DNA of 64,000 nucleotides, taken from assembly GCF_003576645.1 (NCBI RefSeq), contig NC_044922.1, forward strand, positions 11,876,280-11,940,279. Reading direction: 5' to 3'. The DNA comes from Ipomoea triloba. Lineage: Eukaryota; Streptophyta; Magnoliopsida; Solanales; Convolvulaceae. The position numbers and the translations under genes are program-made. The notes under the pieces were generated by a model. It did no database searches, had not been told where the DNA came from, and saw only the letters and a program-made list of their open reading frames with translations. This document shows, in pieces, positions 47,030 through 58,265 of the stretch (positions are counted from its first letter, which is position 1; every line of letters begins with the position of its first letter).

Positions 47030-48852
47030 CAGTCCATACGCGTGTGCGTATGACTGTGTGAGCAAATCTCCAGCGGTTCATTTCCAGAAGCTTTGTTCGT
47101 GTATCTCTTCGTGCTCATCGACTGCTTAACAAAGTACTATAGATCCGCTCATTCGTTGGATCGATTTGTTCACAAAGCTGGGTAGACTACTTTATTTCTA
47201 CTTCTAAGGGTTTTTCAGATGGAAACCATAAGAAGCTTAAGAAATAGGGTACGAACAGTGGGGTAATCTGGAAACTTTATGGATTTGGAATTCAGTATAA
47301 ATGAGGTATGATTCTCTGTGAAATATACTATATTGTTTTTGTTATTTACCTAATATGAAAAATTTATGTAAGAATTTTAAGCTTACTATTAGTAAAGAAC
47401 AGATCTAGGGTTTAAGAATATTCAAGTACTATGTTCAGCGTTGAATTCATGTAGCTTCGGTTTAGATTTTTCAATTTCCATGGCTAAAATGATGTTTGTA
47501 TTCCAGTGAATGTAAACCTAAGCATTTAACCACAGATGGGTTATTGAAAGTTCTAGGCATTTAATGATTCTTTGAAGATGGGTTATTGAAAGTTCTAGGC
47601 ATTTAATGATTCTTTGATTTTTTATAGATATGCAGGTTGGGAGATTTTCAAGAGCCTGAAAAAAAGATAAGTATTCCCATGGGAGATTTTCAAGAGCCTG
47701 AAAAAAAGATAAGTATTCCCATTCCATTATTGACTATAATCTTTCACCAATTTGTGGTAAACCTAAACAAAACACTTGCAGTATAACCTATAATTTCTGA
47801 CCTCTTTTATGTAATATGCAGGAACAATGAAGAAAAACAATCAATTCATATGGAAGATAAGTACAAATAACCCTATATATTTCAGTTTACAGTGTGACTG
47901 TATAATGGTGTCTGAACAAAAGACTAACATTATCAGCTTTAGTATTAGAAACTCAGTTTTAAGCTACGTACCTTTATTTTCCGGAGAAGATTTTTTTTAC
48001 ATCCTAAAACGGTTTACTTTGTCAATTTCTTCATCTCTGGATGTTATAGTGTAGAGAGCAGAGACAGTAGAAATTTGTATTGTGGAATTCTTCTACCTTT
48101 TATAGATTGTAAATGAAGTTGATAGGATTACCTTTACAACCTAGTTGTTAATAAACAATCATCATATGTCTTTACTTATTCCTAGGAAACCAAACAGTTT
48201 TTCATTGGTATTTAATACCCATGCTGATTTCCCACCTGTTGCAATGCTATCATGTGAAAGTATAATTTATTACTTAGTCATGCTAAAAACACTTATAACA
48301 CTAAACTGATTCCTCATTATTGTCTGTTATTTAGTTCATAACAGCAAGATTTATTTTTTACAACACTCATTCACTCAATTGATGATAAATGAGCTCTTAA
48401 ACTGATTCCTCATTATTGTCTGTTATTTAGTTCATGATAGCATGGTTTATTTTTTACAACACTCATTCACTCAATTGATGATAAATGAGCTCTTTTAAGT
48501 TAATATCTCACTTAACTGTTTTTATTATATCAATCTTAGTTAAATGAAAATGTTTTTTAACATTAACTTGATATTATCATTCACTAACAATACTTGATAT
48601 TAACATTAAGTCTTCTTTAGTCTTAATCAGTGTTGCTCGGTGCTAAGTTTTCTTTAACTGACTTATGCTAAGTCTTCTTTAGTGTTGCTGTGAGTTTATA
48701 GCATATTAGTACTCTGTGGACAATAATTATGCAGATCCATTGACTGACCCTATTTATCTGGAAAATTACAAAGCAGCTGGATTTGGAAACTTAATCCCAG
48801 TAGGTGTTGCAAAAGTACAAAGGAGGTTGACTTTCAAGATCCCTATAAGTAG
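47030..48852 (+). other. Possible plus-strand gene fragment inside the Helitron
   Basis: An imperfect palindrome (CAGTCCATACGC-GTGT-GCGTATGACTG, in two halves, 47030-47056) precedes UTR-like sequence. ATG codons at 47219 and 47281 each give short peptides, the second ending at a GTATGA donor. The best part is 48735-48852: preceded by TTATGCAG and followed by GTAACA, it reads in one frame DPLTDPIYLENYKAAGFG and NLIPVGVAKVQRRLTFKIP, like an internal exon. No family recognised. Short tandem duplications at 47535-47617, 47640-47722 and 48305-48495. 48853-49358 is non-coding. Confidence 0.3.
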
Positions 48853-49358
48853 GTAACAAATATGTATATTGATTTCAAATCCAAAAATACAAAGTATTGT
48901 ATTTGTTACATAAGGTAGAACTGTTACATAAGTTTAGGATGCTAAAATCTATGTCTTCACTTCCTCCTGCTACACTTCAATAAATGCCTTATGCAATTGT
49001 GCTAAGTGATCTTTACAGCAATGACACATTAAGTAGTGCACTGGTACATCTTTTGCCATTTCACATCATGCACATATTAAAAACCTGCAAAACTTTTGAT
49101 TTGACAAACAAATAGCATAGCAGAAAATTGTGTGAACAGTATAGTGCTGGAAATTGAGAACAATTTAGAAACCAACTTAGCAGTAAATTCTTAGCAGTCC
49201 AAGAAAACATCAAAAGTCATCTCAGTAAGACCAAAAACAACAATTCAAAAACCAACTAAGCAGTTAAAAAAACAAATACAAAAGACATTGTTTGAATTAG
49301 GATCAAAAGACACTGAGATGACTGCACAAATAGTAACCATTGTCCCATTTACAACCAT

Positions 49359-51667
49359 TCATGTTTCCTTATCATCATCTCCCTTCTCCTCCTTGACCAC
49401 CATAACTCTTTTCTTCTTTGAATTTTGAGTACTGGAAAATTGATCAAGTAAACTTCTCTTAACAGCATCAGTCTCAGTACCATGAACTGATTGTTCCTTC
49501 ACAACATTCACATTTGGACTCTCTGCCTCTTCCTCTGAAAAAAAATCCCTGAATAGATAGGATTAAATCAGTTTTATAGAAGTACCTGAAAAAGAAATAC
49601 GTGAAAAATAACCTGAAGAGCCTGAATATCATATAGGTTACTTACCTCATCTGAATCTGATTCATTGTCAGTAAGTTGTAACTTAGAGGATAAACCATCA
49701 TCATAATCATCAAGGAGACCAGGACAGTAAGTATTGAACATCTCAAGGAAGTGTTTCATTGACATTACAGGAATAGCATGACTTAGGTTGTCTAACTGAT
49801 TTTTTTGCACATTGACCTTAAAGAAAAGGCCTCGGCCCACCATAGTTTTAAGCTCTTTAGGGATCTTAATCATTACCTAAGATTTGAAATGAAATTAGAA
49901 AATAGTACGTGAAAAAGGAATAGTAGAACACACATTAATCAATGATTTATTAAAAGTAAACAAACCTTTGGCTGCTTTGCTAGCAATTCATCAGCTCTTA
50001 CACTAACCAAATCAAGTGCTTCACGATCCAATAGAAGAAAGGGTGCTGTACCTTTAACATCAACAACTCTAACCTTGATTTTATACCTGTAGATGCAGTC
50101 ATCATATCTGCTGCTACACTTGCCACACTGAAACATTCCATTAATTAATTCCACCTTCTTATTACATCCTGGATCTTTGCAGGACTGGTAAAACCAATCA
50201 TCAACATCGGACTCTATTCCGATAATCTGTGTAGGTACCCAGAATTCACCTACCTGTGCAAAAGGAAAATAAGGTAAGCACTTACTATAATTACATTCAA
50301 TTACTACTGATCAGAAAGAACTTTTATGTACCTCTCTATTCTGAAAGATGTCAGATATGGTAATGATACGCATTTTTGAACTACTTAAATCACCACCACT
50401 TGAATTACCATAACTATAAGCTGAATTACCATAACTATAAGCTGAATTTGAGGTAAGGCTCTTTAAAGGTGTTTGCTGCAAATTTAGGTTAAAAGGGAAA
50501 AAAATCAATAAATTGTGTACTGTAATCCAAAATGATAAACAATAAACAAAATAATTGTGTATGACAACAAACCTCTCTCTAAACTCCACAAACTCAGTAC
50601 TATCTCCATTAAACAGAAGTTGGGTAGCATCATAAGAACTTGTTATTTTCACTTCAGCCGCTACATCATAACATTTGAACTTATATTGCAGGAAATTGGA
50701 AATTCAAATGGTACACAGTATGAGGTAAGGACAACATAACCTACCACTGTTATTTAAGGTATGATTTGTATGCACATTTTTCTGCTCTAAGAAAATATAG
50801 GGTTAGTTGACTTACAGTTTTCAGAAACCTTCACCCTTCCCATCTGAATTAGCACAATGACTGGCTCTCCAAAATCCTTTCTGAAATAATGCATCACTTT
50901 CTCAACATGCTGATCCCATACAGTGCATTTAAGTTGATTGCCACTTACAAAAAAAAATTAGAAGGTTAGAAACAGAAGAGAATAATATCTATGTTTATAT
51001 TAAAATTTTTGTAGGACTTACTTTAAATCCTCAATGAGGAAATCTATGAGCCGGGAAGGCCTACCAGATATCAACTTGTCCAAAGGGGAGTATATTTCCA
51101 CAACCCTTCCAATCACATCTACAAAAAACAAATAAAACAAAAAGAAAAAAAGAAAAAGGGCAGCAGTATATTCTTTAGCCATTAGGTGATTAGTAGTCTT
51201 GAACTATATAAGAAAACAAAGAAATAGATGAAACATACCAACCAATACTTTAGGATCCACTGTCTTCAAAGCAGTAAAGGATTGTAAACGATACATATGT
51301 GTAGGAAAATCTAATCCTTTGTAGCCTTTTACCAATGTCTCATTGAATAACTTCAACATGTGAGGACCACTGCATGTCTTATAGGTATAGTAATGTTGGA
51401 CTACCAGGAAGTTTTTTATACAATACACATTGCCTTCAATAAATTTATTATGAATAGACACATTCTTTCCAGGAATATGCAGATGAACATATGCCCCCTA
51501 TAAAATAAGAGGTAATTAATTTCTACTGTTGTATATTGTATTATGAATGAAGCAAAGAAGTTTACAATTACTAATATTACCTCTTCATCATGTAGAACAC
51601 ACTCTCTTGATTTGATCTCTTCGCTAAACCGGCTTTGCAGAACATCGTATGTACGCACTGCTCTCAA
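49359..51667 (-). CDS. RPA1-like ssDNA-binding protein carried by the Helitron
   Basis: Exons (minus): 51581-51667, 51239-51497, 51022-51118, 50816-50943, 50573-50660, 50332-50475, 49966-50253, 49646-49876, 49359-49532. OB folds in order: YVHLHIPGKNVSIHNKF to RLQSFTAL; VIGRVVEIYSPLDKL, LKCTVWDQHVEKVM, GEPVIVLIQMGRVKVSE; then the DBD-C-like domain with WFYQSCKDPGCNKKVE and FQCGKCSSRYDDCIYRYK (a C4 zinc ribbon). The last exon ends in an acidic stretch and a basic NSKKKRVMVVK, a possible nuclear signal, then TGA. Exons 1-5 and 6-9 join in phase; I could not find an in-phase 5/6 junction (1-nt conflict). No ATG in exon 1 (ORF opens at a TTG), so the start is lost or further upstream. An in-frame 24-bp duplication gives SAYSYGNSAYSYGN. 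Would bind ssDNA during rolling-circle transposition. Confidence 0.75.
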
Positions 51668-52025
51668 CTTAATGGCAGCAGTCGTTTTGTTCTTCTTAAT
51701 CTCTCTTATTAATTTATTTAATTTAATAACAGTAAAATAGAGTGAGAAACTTAATTATGCCAAATTTGATTGGGATGAGGTTCGAACCTAAGACCTTTCT
51801 TATAAAAATTAATGGGTAAGTTAAAAGTTAACGGAATATTAACGGAGAAGAAAATATTTAACGGAAAATTAACGGATAATCATATAATTAAGGATAAATT
51901 AGGAAATCTCAAGGAAAAAAATAAATCTAAACAATCTGAACCATCCATTTGATTAAATAATCTGACCGCCATCTTTTCTACCCATTTTAGGCCTAACTCT
52001 CTTTGGCTCTTATTAGTATAGTAGA

Positions 52026-53452
52026 TTTTACAATATTACGCAAAGCTTAACAGTATAGGAGTGTTTTGGGCGGGAAGTTAAAGTTGAGAATATTGTTTTT
52101 ATTAATAGTACAGATAGTATAGATTATATTACGAATAGGAATAGAGAAGAATATATTTTATTAGGAATTGTATTACCATATTTAATGTACAATTGTATTA
52201 CAAATAGGAATTGTATTACAATATTTTACAATATTACGCAAACCTTAACAGTATAAGAGTGTTTTGAGCGGAAAGTTAAAGTTGAGGATATTGTTTTTAT
52301 TAATAGTATAGATTGCATTGCAGGGAAATATATGTACTGTATTATTACGATTACTAATTTTATTCTTGAATTTTATTACGAATAAGAACTTATGAAAGAA
52401 TATATTTTATTAGGAATTTTAATACCATATTTCAATGTACAATTGTATTACGAATAGGAATTGTATTACAATATTTTACAATATTACGCAAACCTTAACA
52501 GTATAGGAGTGTTTTGAGCGGAAAGTTAAAGTTGAGGATATTGTTTTTATTAATAGTATAGATAGTATAGATTTCATTGTAGAGAAAATATATGTACTGT
52601 ATTATTACAATTACTAATTTTATTCTTGAATTGTATGACAAATAGGAATGTAGGGAAGAATATATTTTGTTAGGAATTATAATACCAGATTTTAATGTAC
52701 AATTGTATTACGAATAAGAATTGTATTACAATATTTTACAATATTACGCAAACCTTAACAGTATAGGGAGTGTTTTGGGTGGGAAGTTAAAGTTCAGGAT
52801 ATTGTTTTTATCAATAGTATAGATTGCATTGCAAGGAAATATATGTACTGTATTACTACGATTAGTAATTTTATTCTTAAATTGTATTACGAATAGGAAT
52901 GTAGGGAAGAATATATTTTATTAGGAATTGCAATACCATATTTTAATGTACAATTTTATTACGAATAGGAATTGTATTACAAATTTACAATATTACGCAA
53001 ACCTTAAAAGTATATGAGTGTTTTGGGCGGGAAGTTAAAGTTGAGGATATTGATTTTATTAATAGTATAGATTGTATTACGAATAGGAACGTAGAGAAGA
53101 ATATATTTTATTAGGAATTGTATTACCATATTTAATGTACAATTGTATTACGAATAGGAATTGTATCACAATATTTTACAATATTACGCAAACCTTAACA
53201 GTATATGAGTGTTTTGGGCGGGAAGTTAAAGTTGAGTATATTGTTTTTATTAATAATATAGATATAGATTGTATTACGAATAAGAACGTAGGGAAGAATA
53301 TATTTTATTAGGAATTGTATTACCATATTTAATGTACAATTGTATTACGAATAGGAATTGTATTACAATATTTTACAATATTACACAAACCTTAACAGTA
53401 TAGAAGTGTTTTGAGCGGGAAGTTAAAGTTGAGGATATTGTTTTTATTAATA
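52026..53452 (-). repeat. Tandem Helitron 5'-terminus array, right segment
   Basis: Six clear units plus a seventh truncated one, minus-strand TC starts near 52114, 52312, 52562, 52823, 53071, 53262; spacing ~190-260 bp. Each has the start TCTATACTATTAATAAAAAC (or a variant), TTCCCGC at ~40 bp, TTAAGGTTTGCGTAATATTG, then AATACAATTCCTATTCGTAA-type filler. The right edge is cut exactly by the CTAG of the next Helitron (53453). Confidence 0.85.
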
Positions 53453-55605
53453 CTAGTGTTTTACCCGTGCGATGCACGGAATATTTTTTGTTATTATGAA
53501 TTTAAATAAAAAATTAAAAAATGAAAATATATTAAAATGTACATTATAATAATATAGTTGAACTTTCATATATATTTGGTCAAATATCTATTATCATAAC
53601 ATACAAAATTAAAATTAAAAAATTGTATGATTAATATAAGAACAAATACCAATTTTGGTCCCACGACGATTAGCAAAATGACAATATTTGTCCACATGAT
53701 TAATTTCTACCAATTTTGGTCCCACGACTATAGTTTTAGTACAAATTTTCATCAACGACTATTGTTTTAGTGCCAAAATTCATCGCGCGGGTCATCCATA
53801 TGTTTAAAATGTGCAAAAATCTAAAATTGTTAAGGGTATTTTCGTCATTTTCAACTTAATATTCCAATTTAGACATGAATAAATGGATTTAAATCCTAAG
53901 ATTGATCAAAATTCGCAGTTTTATTCCTCATTTTACTTTAATTTGAGGAGAAATGTGAATTATGACAGATCTTAGGGCTTAAATCACTTTATTCATGCTT
54001 AAATTGGATGTTGAGTTGAAAATGACGAAAATACCTTTAAAATTTTTAGATTTCTAGACGTTTTAAACGGATGGGTGACCGGTACGATGAATTTTGGCAC
54101 TAAAACAGTAGTCGTGGGACCAAAGTTGGTACTAAAACAATAGTCGTGGGACCAAAATTGGTAGAAATTAAACATGTGGACAAAATTTGTCATTTTGCTA
54201 ATAGTCGTGGGACAAAAATTGGTATATGCTCATTAATATAATATCTAATCATGTACATATTTAGATAAATTTATAGAGAAAAATTTACATAATTAAATTG
54301 AATTATTCCTAATCATATTTCATATATATTATAATTCTAACAATATGAATAATAACTAAGAAAATTATACTTAGAAATTTTTAAAAAAAATGTAAATTTT
54401 ATATTTTGTATATGTGATTTTAAACTCTAATAATATTTATTAATATGTATATATGCAAATTCTATATTATAATTTCTGTAATTATAATTTATATTGATAT
54501 ATTATAATTAAAATAATTAAATTTAGATATTAAAAAATAGCATTTTAATTTTGTGTGATTAATATAGTGCATAAGTATATGTATATATGCATTTTTAAAA
54601 ATGTAAATATTTATGAACACACATTTTGTTAATTTTATAATTTTATTTTTAAATTATATTTTATATTTTATTAATTATAATTAAGAAAATTACATTTACA
54701 ATTAAAAGATTTTAATTTTTTAAGTTATATGGATTAATATAGTCCCTAACTATATTACATATTTAGACAAATTTTTAAATATTTTTGAATTTTTAACTAA
54801 GAGTATGAGTTTACACATATTTTAAAGTATTTTTTAATAAGTAACCATTGTAGTAATTAACGTGTATAATTATGTCAGTAATCACAAATCTATAAAAAAA
54901 TGTGTATATATTTTCATATTCAACAAAATACTATAAATATAATATATGTTGACATAAATGGATAAAAGGAGAAATTGGTCATTTTTTTTATTATATAGAT
55001 ATTGATAAATATTATATAATTTTTTCCTTGCATGAAAAAACATTATTATTTTAAAATTTTACATTGATATCCGAGTTTTGTTTAAGAATATATTTTGGTG
55101 ATATTTTAAACTTTAAGTAACACTTGTGTGAGACCGTCTCATGTGTCTCAATCCGTAAGATGGGTCGGATCTTTGATTAATGGATCAAATGTTTGATTAA
55201 TAGGTCAGATCTTTGACATCGTTAATTAAATATCCGACCCATCTCACGGATTGAGACGCATGAAACGGTCTTACACAACTTTTTGTTTGTTATCATAAAT
55301 AGTAAATAGCTAGATGTCTGGAAATTGTTTAGTTTTGTTTCTAAATATTTTTCAACTCATAAATGTAGCACAATCAAAACCTCTCTAGATCATCATTTAA
55401 ATAATAGGTCCATTTGTGGTTCAATATTTGTCGATCTATGATATGTTTTTAACTAATTTATTGAAAGTTTATTTCTTTTAATTCTATTATATCTTATTCT
55501 TCTTCATTTTAAATTGATAGATATCGAGATGATGCATCATTTTTAAATATGTGAATTTCAATTAATTTAATATCATTATATTTAAATGTGAGACATCTAT
55601 ATCTA
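53453..55605 (-). mobile_element. Non-autonomous Helitron, inverted paralogue of 2449-4108
   Basis: Minus-strand 3' end: CCGTGC-ATC-GCACGG (53465-53479), nine bases, CTAG (53453-53456), T. Similar to 2449-4108 over its length, including the ACTTGTGTGAGACCGTCTCA foldback (55113-55280). The similarity ends near 55592; the exact 5' terminus is uncertain because another Helitron 5' end begins at 55610. It carries a later MULE-type MITE at 53640. Confidence 0.7.
53640..54231. mobile_element. MULE-type MITE with long TIRs
   Basis: 592 bp. Ends GAACAAATACCAATTTTGG and the reverse complement of CCAAATTGGTATATGCTC-like right end; inverted similarity continues through TCCCACGACTA and AATTTTGGCACTAAAAC for about 200 bp each side. 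Target duplication ATTAATATAA (53630-53639, 54232-54241). The paralogous Helitron at 2449-4108 shows the empty site. Confidence 0.85.
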
Positions 55606-55609
55606 TATA

Positions 55610-56224
55610 TCTATATAATAACAGAAGTGCCTGAAAATGTTTTCACGCTCAAATTCAGGGACATTTTTGTAATATCAAATAGCTGGACAAATATGGTAAT
55701 TTTGTAATATCAAAGATATACCTTTTCTAGAATTATAACGTTTTTGGTATTAATTGAAAATTTTAAAGTTTTTACCTTCCTTGAGATCTCTTACCATTTA
55801 TAATTCCAATACTAAGTCCTTTTGATCTCATTCATTGTGTATAAATACACTCTATAGGACCATACACAATCCATCAACTTCACAACCCAACTAAGGTTAA
55901 TTATTTCATTGGCTTTTGCAAATCATCGTCACTTTAATGGCTGCAACAGCTGCCAAAAATAATGTAGCAAGCAACTGTACTGTTTCTCATATTTCCATGA
56001 TCTTCCACAGTTCACGCAGACGCACCTAAAACTTATCTAGCTCTATTGCAGTCATTTCCACTGGCTTACAAAGTGATCAAGAAGATTGTATATTAAAGAA
56101 GGAGAATTAACTGGGAAAATTGCTTGCCTGGTTCACGAGTCCGCCAAGCACAGCCAGTTGCCCCGCACCACATCCGCCATCTCCGCCCTGATACCCCTGC
56201 GGTCTCTCTGCCCCAAGCCGTCGA
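55610..56224 (+). mobile_element. Helitron 5' end with promoter-like region
   Basis: A|TC at 55609-55611 starts TCTATATAATAACAGAAGTG with TTTTCACGCTCA ~30 bp in, matching minus-strand termini at 357 and 60351. Further on, GTATAAATACAC (about 55840) resembles a TATA box, followed by a CAACTTCACAACCCAAC leader and an ATG at about 55938 opening MAATAAKNNVASN before stops, as if from a broken Helitron RPA gene. No 3' end identified. Confidence 0.45.
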
Positions 56225-56356
56225 ATGCAGCTTCTCCGCCTCCGAGCCTCCGCCTCCGAGCCACCCTGCTTCAATCTCGGCAAGGACGAGTCTGATTTGG
56301 TCGCCTTGAAGATTAGCCTCTTGGGCGATAACCAAATTGGCAAAACCGATTTTCTG
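56225..56356 (+). pseudogene. Captured first-exon fragment of an SGP/Spg1-like small GTPase
   Basis: The open frame ends SDLVALKISLLGDNQIGKTD before a GTTAGC donor (56357). GDNQIGKT fits the P-loop GxxxxGKT, and the surrounding words match the plant septum-promoting GTP-binding protein (Spg1/Tem1 relatives), from memory. No downstream switch or NKxD motifs found, so only the nucleotide-binding start was captured. The upstream part is GC-rich and Pro/Ser-rich (56110-56260), unlike the AT-rich Helitron DNA. Confidence 0.5.
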
Positions 56357-57003
56357 GTTAGCATTATTCTATTGTATATATTGCCCTTTTTCGTTTCATC
56401 GAATCATTACCATTTTTTCTTAATAAATGCTTGATTTGATTTTGTTATAAATGGAAGACCAAGTGCGTAGGAAAGAGATATTTCTACCATGTTTCTGGTG
56501 GAATCGTCGGTTCCGACGCTGGTTCTGATTAGGGATGATGACAAAGAAGCATGGCTAAATCTTCCCGATCCAACCAGTGTCCGAAAATCTCCAAGCCCAT
56601 CCAGTGAACCCATTCGCATGTAAGCAGAATCCTCTTACCCCCAAAGGCCGCCACCATGTTGGCCTGTTGGGTTGGAAGTGATCCTTTTCAAATAGAGCTG
56701 GTATTTCTGCAGCACAGTATCAAAGGTCCATATGTTATTATAACAACGTCCAAAAACCCAGTATGTATATCTTCATAAGAAATCTCCATACAAATCAAGA
56801 AACATTATTATTGATCACACTTTTAATTAGTTGTGGTATTAGCTCGCATGAAAATTGTCGATGCATCAAATACTTAAAGATAACAACAATAACACAGAAA
56901 GTACTAAAGAGCTAGCGGAGATTATTACCTGGAGATGGCTTGCAACGTTTTCTCGGGAAAGCCCATCAACGTTAATCAAGTCAATAATCCTTTTAGGTAC
57001 GTT
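56357..57003 (+). other. Further gene-like fragments after the GTPase exon
   Basis: 56485-56625 reads MFLVESSVPTLVLIRDDDKE then SPSPSSEPIRM and stop. 56895-56998 reads STKELAEIITWRWLATFSRE and is followed by GTACG. They look like exon pieces from one or more captured genes, with intronic filler between. Families not recognised. Confidence 0.3.
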
Positions 57004-58257
57004 TGTTACGACCCTAAATTTAGCCTATATTTTTTGCCTTGAATTTGGCTAAGTAAGCCATGGATTGGCGTGGTAATGGGCATTTGCCACGGCTAAATCG
57101 TGAAGATGGCGCGGTTTAGAAGTTAGCCGCAATGTTAGTCGGTTAGCTAAGTCGCGAGCACGTTGATGGTGCGTTGCTCGGACTCGGCGCGGACACGGTC
57201 CCTGGCCAAAGTACGCGGAGGGCCTTGGTGAGTTCGTAGCGCGACGGACTTGGGTCCTGGTGCGTTGTGGCCGAGAGTGGCAAAACGCAGTTCGAAGACA
57301 GTGCAAAGCGGTTCGAGACTTTGGCGTTGGTCTCGGTGCGACTGACTAAGGGTCGGTTGGAGTGAATTGGCGCAGGTCTCGTACGTTGGTTTGCTATTTG
57401 GATCAATGTGGACGAACTTAGGCGCATTAGTGCGAGAAGGCTCGGTGCGGTGTAGACCCAGCTGGACCATTGCGGAAAATGCGCAGCGCAGACCAAGTAG
57501 TTGGGCGTGACGCAAAGCAAGCATGCTGGTGCGGAGCAGCATGGGCACGGCTCAAGGCGGGCAGCCTTGGCGCGGACTTTTGCAACGAAGTGGTGCGAGA
57601 CCGCGGACCAAGTGCGAGCAAGTTGCGGACTAGGTGGCCGGAGCGGTGCGCGTCTGGACGAACCTTGGTGCGAACTGCTTGGCGGTTAGGCGGTTGAGCA
57701 GATCAAGGAGGAAGTTCCACAAGCATGTGAGGCAGTTCAAAGGCATGTGCGGAGCATGTGATGCGGTTCCAAGCGTTGTGAGGTGGCAGCGTTTGATTGG
57801 CCGTGCGATTTTGCTTGTAACTGTCCTTGGGCTACAAATAGCCTTCCTTGTATTCATTTTTGTTAGTTCAGTGTTGCGAGTATAGCATAGGTGTGTGCTG
57901 TAAACACGAGCAGATCCTTTGTACGTAGGCAGCCTTGTCGGTAGGTATGGGACTGCTCGGCAAGTCGCCTAGGTGCTAGGTGCGAGTTGTGAGTGTTGGT
58001 CGGCTAAGGGCTTGGTTGACGAGTGAGTCTTGTACATTGATTCGGCTTTGGGATTAATATATGTGGTCTTCGGACAGAAACCTTGTGTGTTTGGCTCACG
58101 TTTATTTACTATGTTGCTTGGAACGTTTTCCCTTGAAATCTGACTGACGTTGGCTAAGGTTGCAAACCAGTCCGCTGCATGGTTTGTGAAGGCTAACTGC
58201 CTTGGGTTAAGGAAGGCCGTACGGGGGTGTTCGGGTTCGAAAAATCGTCCCGTATCA
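57004..58257 (+). mobile_element. Long LTR (Ty3/gypsy-type), left arm of a palindrome
   Basis: Begins TGTTACGACCCTAA and ends CGTCCCGTATCA, followed by ATTGGG, the start of an ATTGG(TATCAGAGC)-type PBS then cut off. GC-rich, many short open frames in all frames, none recognisable. The reverse-complement relation to 58266-59525 runs its full length with moderate divergence. Confidence 0.7.
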
Positions 58258-58265
58258 ATTGGGCT

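Larger units (their letters stand above)
43597..52025 (-). mobile_element. Large Helitron: deleted RepHel gene plus RPA1-like gene
   Basis: Minus-strand 5' end TCTACTATACTAATAAGAGC (TC at 52025, preceded by A) resembles the 5' end of the Helitron at 31225. The 3' end has hairpin CCGTGC-ATC-GCACGG (43609-43623), then TTAG (43597-43600), then T. TTAG instead of CTAG is a small departure from CTRR. Cargo in order: RPA1-like gene, a region with a possible opposite-strand exon, N-terminal RepHel exons, a GC-rich insert and a fused RepHel C-terminus. It cannot encode a full RepHel. Confidence 0.7.
42167..52114 (-). mobile_element. Helitron split by a nested Helitron
   Basis: 3' end on minus: CGCGCA-T-TGCGCG hairpin (42178-42190), seven bases, CTAG (42167-42170), then T. 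The proposed 5' end is TCTGTACTATTAATAAAAAC at 52114, preceded by A. Without the nested element (43597-52025) its own length is about 1.5 kb and non-coding. The nested element sits between A and T near its 5' end. The 5' end could instead be just the first array unit. Confidence 0.5.
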
